Below are positions 21,896 through 32,689 of a DNA stretch of 64,000 nucleotides, piece by piece. The notes beneath the pieces were generated by a model. The model made no database searches, was not told the DNA's origin, and worked only from the letters and a program-made list of their open reading frames with translations. The DNA comes from Angiostrongylus vasorum. Its lineage: Eukaryota; Nematoda; Chromadorea; Rhabditida; Metastrongylidae. Numbering within the stretch: position 1 is the stretch's first letter; each line of letters starts with the position of its first letter. The stretch is from NCBI GenBank assembly GCA_018806985.1, contig JADANN010000457.1:1550001-1614000 (forward strand), written 5' to 3'. Both the position numbers and the translations under genes were made by a program.

Positions 21896-22344
21896 ACCGT
21901 TGTGTTTGATGTGTTCCTTTTGTAAGGAAATAAAACGTGTGCTGAATAACAACCTTGCGATTGCTGAAAAAAAAAGAAAGCGAGATTTTTGTGTTCGTTG
22001 GCTCACCGATGTTTTTATACAACTCTTTATTCGGATAACGTCTGGATGCATCCACCTTCTTCTGCACCGAGATGATTCGTGCAGATTGTGAGCAGCCAGT
22101 CGTTCCCGCTATGTGAGTCGTCATCGTTGCATCGAATCGAACAAGATATGGTAGCCATGCAGCATTAGGTGCTGTATTGGTTGACACATAGCGAACAATT
22201 ATTTTTTGAAAAGCGTGAAGGATGAAGGGTTCGGTATCGGTCAATCTCTTAGAAATCCGTCATGAAACGCGTCATCGTTGAACTGAACGGTGTGCATACT
22301 CGACCCTACAGGCCCGCTGATGAATAAAGTAAGTGTTTTCTTCT

Positions 22345-22435
22345 TCTGAAGAAGTCTGGTACTAAATTGCCGAGCAATGGAAGGCTTGTTAGTATGGGAT
22401 GGAGGATCGAACGTAAAACCCTTGAGCACCTTGGA
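22345..22435 (-). repeat. SINE family A fragment
   Basis: Contains the shared central block (AAGTCTGGTACTAAATTGCC), then ATGGAAGGCTTGTTAG and GAGGATCGAACG. Head and body are truncated. Confidence 0.5.
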
Positions 22436-22439
22436 CACT

Positions 22440-23345
22440 TTTTCACGACTGCGCTGAACGTGCGCATTTATTTGTTATTACAATGGAATATTTCCATTAC
22501 TAATTTGATGACAGCGTGCTAAGGTGGAGCCATGGATGATTAGCTCAAATATAACATGCCAAATATCCCGAGTCTTGCGGACTGGAAGGAGGTCTGAACT
22601 GTTTGATTGCTCTTCTCCAGAGTTCGTGTCAAATTCTATTGGAGATCTGCTTACACCCTGTCACATTATATTCTTTGGGAACAATCAATGATGTTGGTGC
22701 ATTTTCTGTTTTACCTCGCCTTAAGTTTGGTTTTCGCTCGTCGCATTTATCTTACTTTTACTAGATATCCGTACAGTCTTCTCACCTTCATCTAATTTCT
22801 GTGGAAGTACTCGGAAAATTTTCTTCCTAATTTTCCATCATTTTCATGAAAATAGAACAACATTCATTTGGCCATGATATTCTGCCACAACTGAATATGT
22901 ATTCGAAGTTTTAGAAAATGGAATCTGGGAAAATTTTCAAAGTTGTGGCATTCCAAGTCTTTTCTCAAGTAAACTTTGAAAACTTCCAAGAGTAACTTCG
23001 TGACGGAAAATATGGACTAAATGCTTCCCTTCCACCACGAGGACGGGTCCTCCATTTGAGTTCACCCACACCTTCTATTACGAATTCATTTCATGAGTTT
23101 CATGAGTATTCTGCCTACACTAAGTCTGTAACATTTCTATGGTTCTTTCGGTTAAAAGTGAATAAGTGACAAACTATGATGAAAACTTTATAGAATACAC
23201 AACGTACAATTGTCTCTAATCATTTTGGAGCTAGTGAAAGAGATTTTTTATCCAGACTTTTTGAATATATTTTTTACTGCAATTTGTAGATGTAAACGAA
23301 GATAAATTCAAGATGGCTACAAAGCAGATATATTAATAGCAGGTG
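22440..23345. other. Stretch without a recognisable gene
   Basis: AT-rich DNA. One 62-codon frame (22607-22795) rich in hydrophobic residues shows no family resemblance. Confidence 0.5.
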
Positions 23346-23349
23346 AGTG

Positions 23350-23705
23350 GGAGAGATAGCACGACGGTAGTGATGCCGACCATCACGTGCACGGTGCTCG
23401 CTCGATCTCGCCCTAGACTCACCAAGGCCCTTATCCCTCCGGGATGGGAAAAATTGGTACCGGGCTCGTCCAGGAAGAATCACTCTCTACAATCCAATTG
23501 GGAACGCTGCAGCCCTGCTATCTCAGGACTCCAGGGTGAATCGATTTAGCATTCCACGACGTTTAAGGTGAAATGAAAACTCTGACGCAGCAGCCTAAGC
23601 CACACGTAAAAGTTTGAAAACCTTCGTGGATGATGGATGCGAGGAAACGAATCGAATGTGAGAAGTGCTAGGACTCGCATAGTAGAAGTGAATGCGGTCG
23701 TATAA
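23350..23705 (+). repeat. tRNA-derived SINE family C copy
   Basis: Head TAGCACGACGGTAGTGATGC, central block CGGGATGGGAAAAATTGGTA, body CCAATTGGGAACGCTGCAGC and ATCGAATGTGAGAAGTGC, then an A-rich tail. Confidence 0.8.
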
Positions 23706-23858
23706 AAATAAAAAAAGAAACAGGTGTCTAAAATTTGTAACAGATAAGTTACATTGGGGATTCAAGCGACGCTCCACTGAAGAAGATCCGATTCGACACG
23801 ACGGCGAAGACAGCACATCGAGAGTGCGCAGAACTGTAGCCATTGAATCGGATCCATC

Positions 23859-23894
23859 AGCTTTGAGGCAAACGAAGGCATTGAAACGTTAGCC
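23859..23894 (+). ncRNA. Very degenerate hammerhead-like relic
   Basis: AGCTTTGAGG...GAAACGTTAGCC keeps the outer order of the motif, but stem II is reduced to two A-T pairs. Listed only because the same element family is common in the window. Confidence 0.2.
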
Positions 23895-23899
23895 GAACA

Positions 23900-24630
23900 A
23901 AAATTATTTTATCAACATCATGTTAACTTAACAATGGAAGAAGGCATATTGGTGATGAGTTTTGCTCATATTTCAGCAGTTCTATTTCAAAATCTTAAAA
24001 TTATAATAAAATAATAATACCGAGGTTAAAGGGAAGTCGGTTTGTGAAATAAATTAGGGACTCAGGATTTGGCTCTCACCTAACTCGAGTTTTCCTTCGT
24101 TTCTAGCGAACACTTCGATAGTCCCACTTCATCATTACGTGTAAATTGTCGGTCCAGATGATTTCATCGTTTTTTCTTCATTTCTGCCTTCAATTTCTCC
24201 TGCAAACTTCTTTCACAAAAGTATTATTTTTTTGCCTTATTTTCTTCACATTTTATCCTTTTTATTGCTAACCTCTAAGCCTATATATGACTCTCTCTTT
24301 CCTTACTTTCAACGCTTCAGGTAAAATTTTCTGAACGCTAATGATCATTTTCAACTTTTAATTTTTTCTCCTCTTCCCGTGCTCTTAGATGTACGGACGA
24401 TTTTAAGTCGGAACGGTTTCTATTGAGTGGTTATCGTGTTCTGTAATGTTGGTTACCTACAGTTGGTGCAGAGGTCCTTCATGAACCGTAAATTCCATCT
24501 GTTCAATATGAAACGTATAACATTTCTTATTGATGTTCATTTTATGCCGATGGGATAAATGGACAATCACACGCACCCAAGTAGTTCAGACGTTTTCATG
24601 ATAGAAATTTTCACTCCGACAAAGGCAAAC
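23900..24630. other. Stretch without a recognisable gene
   Basis: T-rich plus strand with no open frame or repeat landmark of note. Confidence 0.5.
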
Positions 24631-24634
24631 GTTC

Positions 24635-25390
24635 TTGTGGTCTTCCAGGATTCCCAACGAAGAAGTCTTGGTTCTAGTCGGAAGTGAAAGCACCGAACGA
24701 CAATATTTTACAGAGCTCTTTAATGTTAACCAAATAACGGTTGAAAGAGAATTGAAACAACATGGGATAGGCAGAAAATGCAACCTATGGGGACCACGCA
24801 TAAGTTGCACGAAAAACACGGTAAACCAAATTCTTGGTTGAGACTCCATTCTCACACATACCGAAAGTGATCTATTTCTAGAGTATACCATCATAAGGAA
24901 TAAAAAATGGATTGCAACATAAGAACGACCAGCCAAAGAAGTTGTTTCCTAACACTACGAGGCTTCCTTAGATGCAACAAAGCCAATTTCTACCTACAAA
25001 TGGTTATTATGCGCATCTTGAAGGATCGGAGAGGTGTTTTATGTTATGAACGTCTGCCTGAAAACTAACTTGTTAATTTGGACAAGTATCAAACACCCAG
25101 ATGGAGCGAGCAGTCAACTAGAAACTGCATCGCAGCTTTGGTGACTCGACTCATACTTCTAGGAATTGACTGTGATTTTTTGAACCAACCACCTTATTCA
25201 CAGCTTCTGGTCACCATCTATTCACACAGAGAATGGCTTAAATGATATGCATTTCACTTTTTCGAGAGCTTAAAAAAATTACGAGGGTTAACTGTTTGCC
25301 AAAGAAACTCCAAAAGTTCTACAAGCAACACATCACTCAATTACTGGAAAGATTATCCTCACAGAGCTAAACTGCCAATACAACACTGAT
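24635..25390 (+). pseudogene. Degenerate mariner-family transposase
   Basis: Pieces in several frames follow mariner order on the plus strand: a helix-turn-helix end (TVERELKQHGIGRKCNLW), then IRNKKWIAT matching the CDEKWILYDN region, then ILKDRRGVLCYERLPEN and LVNLDKYQ matching the VWWDxxGVxxYELLP...NSDxYxxQL segment, and finally NQPPYSQLLVTIYSHREWLK matching HPPYSPDLAPxDYHLF. Stops and frameshifts throughout show an old, dead copy. I could not define terminal repeats. Confidence 0.6.
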
Positions 25391-25596
25391 GAACACATAA
25401 TGGACGATATCGATCTTTTCACATATGCTGATAGTTTTTCAATAACTGGTGCACTTCAAGAGCACGGAATGTGACGGACTTATGAAGAAAGTTCTACCTG
25501 GCCGTCCCAAGGTATGTCCAGTTGTTATTTTGGTGTTAAATTTGTTTAGAATTTAAACTTCAAAAAACGTCGGAAATGGAATTCGAATACCTCAAA

Positions 25597-25790
25597 AAGA
25601 CCGACTTTCTGTAAACCTTAACATAAATAGTTAGTCCATTTAATCATATGTTTTTGTGAACTGATTTTGTTGAGTGAGTCCCACACGTAACAGCACGACT
25701 CCAAGGAAGCCGAAATCGCTGCAACGTCGGCCGTCCACCAACAACAATGACAACGACAACTTACACCAACCTCGCATCAGCTCAACAAGA
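25597..25790 (+). repeat. PLE-type terminal remnant with decayed ribozyme motif
   Basis: AAAGACCGACTTTCTGTAAA matches 14258-14277. A ribozyme-like relic (ACTCCAAGGAAGCCGAAATC then GCAACGTCGGCC, about 25698-25732) and a CCAACAACAATGACAACGAC stretch follow, the same order as after the motif at 2710-2745. Confidence 0.45.
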
Positions 25791-25934
25791 TATCACTTCA
25801 TAAGGAACTTGGATATTTAAAATGTGCAGTGCAAGACCTAAACACCAAGGATGCATTGCGAAACACCATAGCGCCGTTCGGGACGAAATTTCCACTTGTT
25901 CTATAGCCTTCATATTTCATTGACGATTTGCTTT

Positions 25935-26300
25935 TACCATTCCATTTACAATGAATGCGGTAGATGGCACAGTCTTTGTAGCGCAATGCGACGTGTACAT
26001 CATTGCATGCATATAGTAAAAAAAAGCTCTCAGCGTTGATCAATCCCTGAGGGATGCGCCATGCATTCGACTTCACTAAGCATCGTTTGGAGGTGATTAA
26101 ATGCATACTTGGTTTTTACAATGACTCGCGGTGACGTACCGATGTATCTAGCCAGTGTTGCCATCCTCCCAGACAAGTCTGGTACCAATTTGCCGGTCCC
26201 GGAGAGATGGAAGGCTTGGTGGAGCAAGGGCGCGGGAATCGATTCCACGTGTGTGTTGCAGAGAGCCTCTGAGCACTGCACCACACGTGCCCTGTGCAAG
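25935..26300 (-). repeat. tRNA-derived SINE family A copy, long form
   Basis: Minus-strand head GTGTGGTGCAGTGCTCAGAG with box B-like GGAATCGATTCCC, central block AAATTGGTACCAGACTTGTC and body to the GCGCATCCCTCAGGGATTG segment. A further 90 bases (ATGAATGCGGTAGATGGCA) are shared with the copy at 44895. Confidence 0.8.
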
Positions 26301-26539
26301 GCATAGTAAGAGAAGATTTGGGCGGACTTCTACAGTAACTCAATGCTATAAAGTGACTCTAGAGTAGAAATGTAGGTGTGGAGACATAGCAGCGCTGAGA
26401 GGCTATAGCTATCACAAACTTGTTTGATTAATCTTTTTCTGTCCTCGCTATGGTATTATGTAGGAGTTTTATTATATTATATTATTTCATTATTATTCTA
26501 TTTATTTACAATGTTTACTTTTTTGTTTTCTGCCTTCTT

Positions 26540-26700
26540 TAATTTTTTATGGCAGGGTATTAAGCGAAATGCAACCACAAGATTGCTGAGATACTTGCAA
26601 AACTCCGGACCGCAGGTGTCTGCGGTCGGGAACGAACGCGCTATTGTCCTTTCCGGTGAGTAACGCTTTCACCACCACACCACGCTGGTCTTTTTTATTA
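26540..26700 (-). repeat. SINE-like family B copy (left member of a head-to-head pair)
   Basis: Tail TTTTTATGGCAGGGTATTAA, then AACTCCGGACCGCAGGTGTC and TAACGCTTTCACCACCACAC in minus orientation. Confidence 0.8.
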
Positions 26701-26761
26701 TATCTAAAATTATAGGAGGAAGAAAACAAAAAAGTAGACCTTGTGAATCCAACTACAGCCT

Positions 26762-27000
26762 CAGCTTAACTGGGTTCAATGCCGATGTGGGCTCCCTAGA
26801 TCAACCCCGTTGACGGCTGATTGTTGACGGCACTGATCGATAGAACTAGCTGAGAGACAGGCGAAACGAAGGATGCACATGGTGTGGTGGTGAACGCGTT
26901 ACTCCCCGGAAAGGAGAAAAGCGCGTTCGTTCCCCCACCGCAGACACCTGCGGTCCGGAGTTTTGCAAGTATCTCAGCAATCTTGTGGTTCCATTTATTT
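26762..27000 (+). repeat. SINE-like family B copy (right member of a head-to-head pair)
   Basis: ACTGGGTTCAATGCCGATGT at the start, GGTGTGGTGGTGAACGCG in the middle, GGAGTTTTGCAAGTATCTCA near the end. Both members share the variant AATCTTGTGGTT, so they may have arrived together as one unit. Confidence 0.8.
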
Positions 27001-27009
27001 ATTTATTTA

Positions 27010-28965
27010 CCCGTTATTTGTTTATTATTATATGGAAAAGAAATTGCGTAAACTTGTGACAGTGTGAGATGGCAATTGTTTCGGGCATCTGTCGTGACCC
27101 AATCTCATCCATAAATGACCCTATTATAAGTGCCCCAATAACCTCCACCACACCTGCACTTGAAACGCTTTTTTAAATCCGCTTAATTTTTTTTGACATT
27201 TATGATTTGAATACCGATAATCATTATTTTCGTTATCTTCCTGATGTAGAGCTCCCAAAAAAACAAAAACTAGGCTTTCGTGATATAGAACCGCAGTTTG
27301 CAACAAAGATTCATTCGCCAGCATTATCATTCATGTTGTAGGATCTATGGGAGACTGTGAATAAAATCGTGGTAAACTCATTCCTTTCCAATTTCTACCC
27401 TTACGTGGAAGGCTTATCTTGCATGTGGACGTATTCTAGCTGTGCGAATTGCATGTGCGTGTGCGGATTGCGCCCTACTCCTTCACTATTGCCACAACCA
27501 TGTAGTCATTTAAAATATCGGAGATGATTCACAAGTTCCTCTACGCAGTGGGCTCCACCTATACATCGAAAGACAGAATCATAAGCATTTATTCATGGTG
27601 AGCAAGAAGAACTAGCTTGCTTGCAGTTCATCGTGCAAATGAAAACCATTGAAGAGTCGTGCTGAGCGTGGAAATGAATGAACACGGTTTATAGGTAACC
27701 TAGATTACTAAGAAACATTCACTCCAACTGATCGGCCTTGTGGAAGCTAGAAAGCCGAGACAGATAGATAGCTTAGCCTAACCAGCTATGAGAAGAGGGC
27801 TTACTGCCCACTTAGGAAGCACTCATTTTTTTCATGTGTGGAAGAAAGAGCACAACATCCGATTTTCCACTCTTTTGGAGAAAGAGCACGCAAGATACCG
27901 GTTGCTCGCCTTGCAGGAATACTATGTAGAACGGCAGTCAAAAGACAAAGTCAAGATTAGATCATAAGACAGTCAGAAAAACAGAAGCCCAAATAAATAT
28001 TCCCAATGAGAATAGGGTTATTATAGTTTAATTTTAATGCGACACAATTCGAAGTGTTTGATTGAGTTTGCGATTGTTTAGTAGCATCACTAAAGTATGT
28101 AAGCGCAATAGTGTTATCAAAGAAAGCTCAGGTATTGATAATGTTGCTATCTTAAAGGGTATCATGTTACGATAACAGCCATAATAAATACTGCTGGTCA
28201 AGCTACGATGGCGTGGTAACAGTTCAAAGCAGTAGTGGAAAGTTGTTAGCCCTTGTTTTTCTGTTTCAGAACACATTCTATGCATACTGAAATTCCCCTC
28301 TAAAAGAAATTCTAAGGACCAAGAAGTTTTTTGTGCAAGAACGAAAATTGTAGCGAATACAGGAGAACGTTCCGCTGGACGATAACGACTTCTGGCTCTG
28401 ATGCTGAAGTTGCCGCGTTAACAAATAATTGGTCAATAAATGATCTTAAATAGTGTTCATATGCAAAATAAGGGGGAAATTGTAAAAGTGTTGGTGGTGA
28501 AAGCTCAATAGATTTTCATCAACAGTTCGAGGCTGAATAGTAAGGACGGTTAATTGATAAGGGAACTAGAGTTCTTAGCTTTCATTTTGTGTTAAGAACT
28601 AGAGCGTGCCAATATTTTGTACCTGGTCTTTTACAATTGTGTGCTTGCTATCCGTGACTTTCCTCATCATTCATGTGTGCGGTGTCATTACCGTATCAGA
28701 TAGGATGTAGCAGTGAAAGTTACTGTTTGATTGCCACTTTTGAAAGACTTCAATATAGTTGGTATCAGATTATGTTGGAACCGATGATGGGACAGTTATT
28801 TTATCGCTATCAGCCGTGTTTCTAAATCCTCAATGACGATTTAATCGTTAAAATCTGCTTGATAACAGCTTCATGGAAACATTACCTGTATTATCGAAAG
28901 ACGAGGTAGGTAGTTACCCCTATGAATCAATTGTTTCAATTCTAGTAAGTTAGGTAAGTTAAGTT
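27010..28965. other. Stretch without a recognisable gene
   Basis: Short frames only (27124-27330, 28034-28285 on the minus strand), neither with a domain that I recognise. Confidence 0.5.
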
Positions 28966-28969
28966 CACT

Positions 28970-29170
28970 TCTTAGGAATACGACCACAATGCAACGTTAA
29001 GGTAAAAAAAATGACTGAGAGAAAGGCAAAGCAAGAGATTCGGTGTTGCAGTGAGTAACACGTGAACCCCAGGAAATGATAGTCACGGGTTCGAAACTAG
29101 GCTGGGGTTCCGAGTTTCGCAATTATCGCAGCAGTATTGCGGTTGCATTTTAGTCGTGCCGCGCCGTGAA
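28970..29170 (+). repeat. SINE-like family B copy, strongly diverged
   Basis: ACTGAGAGAAAGGCAAAGCA, CGGGTTCGAAACTAGG (box B-like) and AGTTTCGCAATTATCGCAGC follow the family order at low similarity. Confidence 0.5.
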
Positions 29171-29179
29171 ACGAATAAT

Positions 29180-32030
29180 ATTTAGTAAAAAAAGAGTTAA
29201 ACATTATTATCACCTCCTTGCTTTGTTACTTTTCTGGTTCTGTTGCTAAACTAAGTCGAAGAAATACGGTCTCACTTAGTGATCGTTGAAAAGGCAGAAA
29301 AAACAGGCGTAGCTTTAAGCGTCATTTAGCCCTGTCATCCAGGACAGAAATCTGGAATTCTAGTGAACCTATTGTCTTCTTCTGTTGTTTGGATTCCCTT
29401 AGCACTTTTTTCAACGTTTCCTACCCCAGCTCTTTCTCTCCACCTCTATCACTCACTCCCCTCGTCTTTCTCTCCTATTCTGTTCCTCTCTCTCCATCTT
29501 TATCTAATAGCTGGCTGGTGAGCTGTGCCCTAGAGAACGTCCTCCTCCTTCAGCAGGTGATGTCGGGTCAAAGCCTTCTAATCCGCACTAATTATTGCAA
29601 TTTGATCTCTTCTATATTGTCCACTCATCTCGTCCATATTGCACATCGTCGTCGATGGTTACTTATTCGCCTTTAGATTTAGTGAATTAGTGAATATTCA
29701 TCAGCATCAACGAGAAATGCATTCTGGCCACTTTGATGTGAATGTGAAGAACTATGCATTTCTTATTGGCCGGCGGTTCTTCTGGGCTAATCGGTGGTCT
29801 TTTTGAATGGCATGGAGCTTTGTTTCTATGTTCACATCCTCTCATATAGTTTTGGTGTATGGAATTTTTTCCTATCTACGCAAAAAAATGAGCAAGCCGT
29901 TCTATATTGCTTGCATTGAGAATACTTGTACACGTGAAAAATTCACCACGTTTTTCCTGTTGTGTACTCAGGTATTCTGCATCCTAAAACCCCTAGTGTT
30001 TCCGACAAGTCGGATATTTGTGGGCAAATTGTGTACAACCAACTACTTCAAAGGTAAACAGGTGCTTTAATTTTTTCTTCACAGCAGAAAAAAAGCGTTA
30101 GAGCGATCTCTCAAATGAATTAGACTTCTCTGGTTTGGATAATGGAAGAATGATGGTTCAACCCCGCCTATGTCGACATCTTATGCATACCACACCACAA
30201 CTTTCATGCCTTAGCCACTCAGAACTTAAAACAGCACGATAGCTACTGTATCACTGTTTCTATTACGAATGGAACGTTCAGTGGTCCTTTTTAAAGCGAG
30301 AAGAAACTTGCTTATAGTGCTCTTGCTGACGTGATTCAATTTTTGTTTTCCGAGATTCTCATGCTCACCAGCACTATTTTCTGCTAAGGCGCTGCACATT
30401 ATTGAAGTTCTTAAGTAGTAGCCTAGTTCTTCGAATAGATTCTCCTTTATTGCTTCAGTTTGATTTGATGGTGAAATGGCTTATATGTCAAACCGTCTTC
30501 ATCACACATCTACTGTTGAGTTGGTTTTCCCCCCAACGGTTGCTGCACTTGCCATACTGCAGTTAGTGGTTTCGTACGCTTTGAAACTATTTTACAAAAA
30601 ACTCACTAACATTGTTTGGCACCTATGTATGGTGCAAAATAAGTGTCTGAACTTGAAGCCATATGAAAGTAGTGCAATGGAGTCGCATGGAGCTTTATTG
30701 GTTTTCGCCGAGGTGATTTTCATTCCCTTCATACTTGTGTCACTAAATGCCCATTCATGTCATCGGATTGAATGACTGTAAAGTCATTCGGCTATAATAC
30801 CCTGTCTTTTTTAAACAGAAACTAAACATTCCCCACGATTGAGCATACCGTCTATCTCGATCTTTTTCCTACAATGGATTGTTTTTTCTTAAATTCGATG
30901 ATTTCCAATCAACAACTTAGAAAGAGAGGTGCTCAATATGAGCTCACGGTCAGGTCATGAATTGAGTTTCTATTCATGCAGGGATAAGCCCGTTCAATTC
31001 TTCATCTTTCCTTTTCTGAAATTCATTCGCTTGTGCTCGACTCACGGATGATTCCTTTTCTTTGTCAATCCAGATATTACCTTCGTTTGTTGACCTTCTT
31101 TAGGTAACACTCAACAATCACCCTCATTACATCAGCAAAACATGCATATCAAGTTAGAAAAATGAAAAGCTCTTCTGCGGGAATCTTTGTGCTCTGACTG
31201 ATCTGGAGTTTATTCGTTCCTAAACTCAATGGTCTGAATTATGAAAACTAGGACATTTTTCGGTGTTTTCTTCCTTTGCTGGTCGCTTCTCGAGAAGCGG
31301 CGCAGTTTTGAGCCAGAGAGTGTCGCTATGTTTGTGTGCTCCGAAGCTTTTGTGAACAACAAATGAACGTATACACATCTTCAATCGCACACTCCAATCT
31401 TGACGCTCTCCTCAGCTTCAATTACATCAAGGCTTCAAAACAAATACGACCTTGTTTCCATTCACGCCAATGGTTGAAAATTCCTATTTTCCTCTCTACC
31501 TTATCCATGAAATCCGTAAATTTCGCCCTGCTGGAAAACGGTAGATAGTAGTTTCCATTGATCAATTCTTACACTATCATTTAAATTAGGAAAAAAAAAG
31601 GCAGGTTTAATATCGAGCAAGTGCTGTATTATCATAAAATGGAAACAATGGATGCATCTATGAAGATTGTTCTAAGCAACCCCTGTCGAGATTCTGATAA
31701 AGTGGTTTTTATTTTAACAGAACATCAAATCTCATCAACTTTCATCTTTAGCAATAAGTATAACATAGACTGGATTTGAGTCAATTATTATTTGAACTCT
31801 CTTAGAATGGATTCGTAAAATTTGTTTCCTTTTTATATTTAGATGAACTGTGCTCGCATTCCGTGTGATCCACAGTATGTCCTTCATCTATCATTTCCAT
31901 TCTTCACTCTAACCGATAAAAGCGTCCCCATTCGGAAATCATTTTTGATATAGAACGACCCTAAAGGAAAACTTCATGGATAAAAATGACTGGTTCGTTA
32001 TACACTTCTTCCCATATTATTCTGTTCCCT
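29180..32030. other. Stretch without a recognisable gene
   Basis: A pyrimidine-rich segment (29395-29520) makes a 95-codon plus frame that I regard as compositional. Other frames (29807-30070, 30476-30775, 31336-31548) have no recognisable domain or splice support. No RNA gene or repeat copy seen. Confidence 0.45.
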
Positions 32031-32037
32031 TCCAACG

Positions 32038-32402
32038 GTTTACCCCCTCATAGTGGCTAGGAGGTGTTCCTGGGTGTCGAACTGCGATGTACGGCACGTG
32101 GATTCATTCCCCCGGCTCGGTCTCCCAAGCTGAGAAGGAGCCCGGCGTTTCCATCAGGAAGTAAACCAATACCGGGATCCACCCCTGTTCTATTATCAAA
32201 CTAGTCGTATAGTGGGAAATCTATCTCTGATCCATAAGGGCGACGACTGCCTGTGGTGGTAACAACCTGGAGCAGACTTTGGCCTCGCCGACCTCGGAAT
32301 TGCACGGAACCCCAATGGCTAGACCAGCAAAACTGCGATAGAATGGAGATTATGCTGGGGCCAGCACAACCAGTGAGAAGGGGCCATCCAAGTATCCAAG
32401 TA
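32038..32402 (-). repeat. Repeat family D copy
   Basis: TTTACCCCCTCATAGTGGCT at one end, TCTCCCAAGCTGAGAAGGAG and GATCCACCCCTGTTC inside, GGGCCATCCAAGTATCCAAG at the other end, directly joined to a family B copy. Confidence 0.75.
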
Positions 32403-32590
32403 ATACAACCACAAGATTGCTGAGATATTTGCAAAACTCCGGACCGCAGGTATTTGCGGTGGGGGAACGAACGCGCTATTGTCCTTTCCGGGAGTAGCGC
32501 GTTCCCACCACACCATGCGGGTCCTTCGTTTCGCCTGTCTCTCAGCTAGTTCTTATCGATCTCTGCCGTCAGCAATCACCCGTCACCGGA
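32403..32590 (-). repeat. SINE-like family B copy (left member of a head-to-head pair)
   Basis: ACAACCACAAGATTGCTGAG, AACTCCGGACCGCAGGTATT, AGCGCGTTCCCACCACACCA and CAGCAATCACCCGTC in minus orientation. Confidence 0.75.
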
Positions 32591-32685
32591 GTTTTGCAAA
32601 TATCTCAGCAATCTTGTGGTTGTATTTCGCATAGTAATAACCTGCCATAAAAAGTATAAAAGGCAGAAAATAAAAAAGGTAAATA
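32586..32685 (+). repeat. SINE-like family B tail (right member of a pair, truncated)
   Basis: GGAGTTTTGCAAATATCTCA, AATCTTGTGGTTGTATTTCG, AATAACCTGCCATAAAAAG, then GGCAGAAAATAAAAAAGG. Confidence 0.7.
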
Positions 32686-32689
32686 TCCA

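Larger units (their letters stand above)
21660..21905. repeat. Palindromic element with a hammerhead-like motif at each end
   Basis: The left arm (about 21660-21765) and right arm (about 21805-21905) are inverted copies: GGGTACACTGATACGCAATT on the left answers AATTGCGTATCAGTGTACC on the right, and CAACGGTAGCTGACG answers CGTCAGCTACCGTTG. The ribozyme-like motifs sit near the two outer ends and point outward. The arms are imperfect, so the sequence is a fold-back rather than a fresh duplication. Confidence 0.7.

Noticed and set aside
29389..29676. 95-codon frame with Ser/Pro/Leu bias
   Set aside because: Explained by a pyrimidine-rich tract; no splice or domain support.
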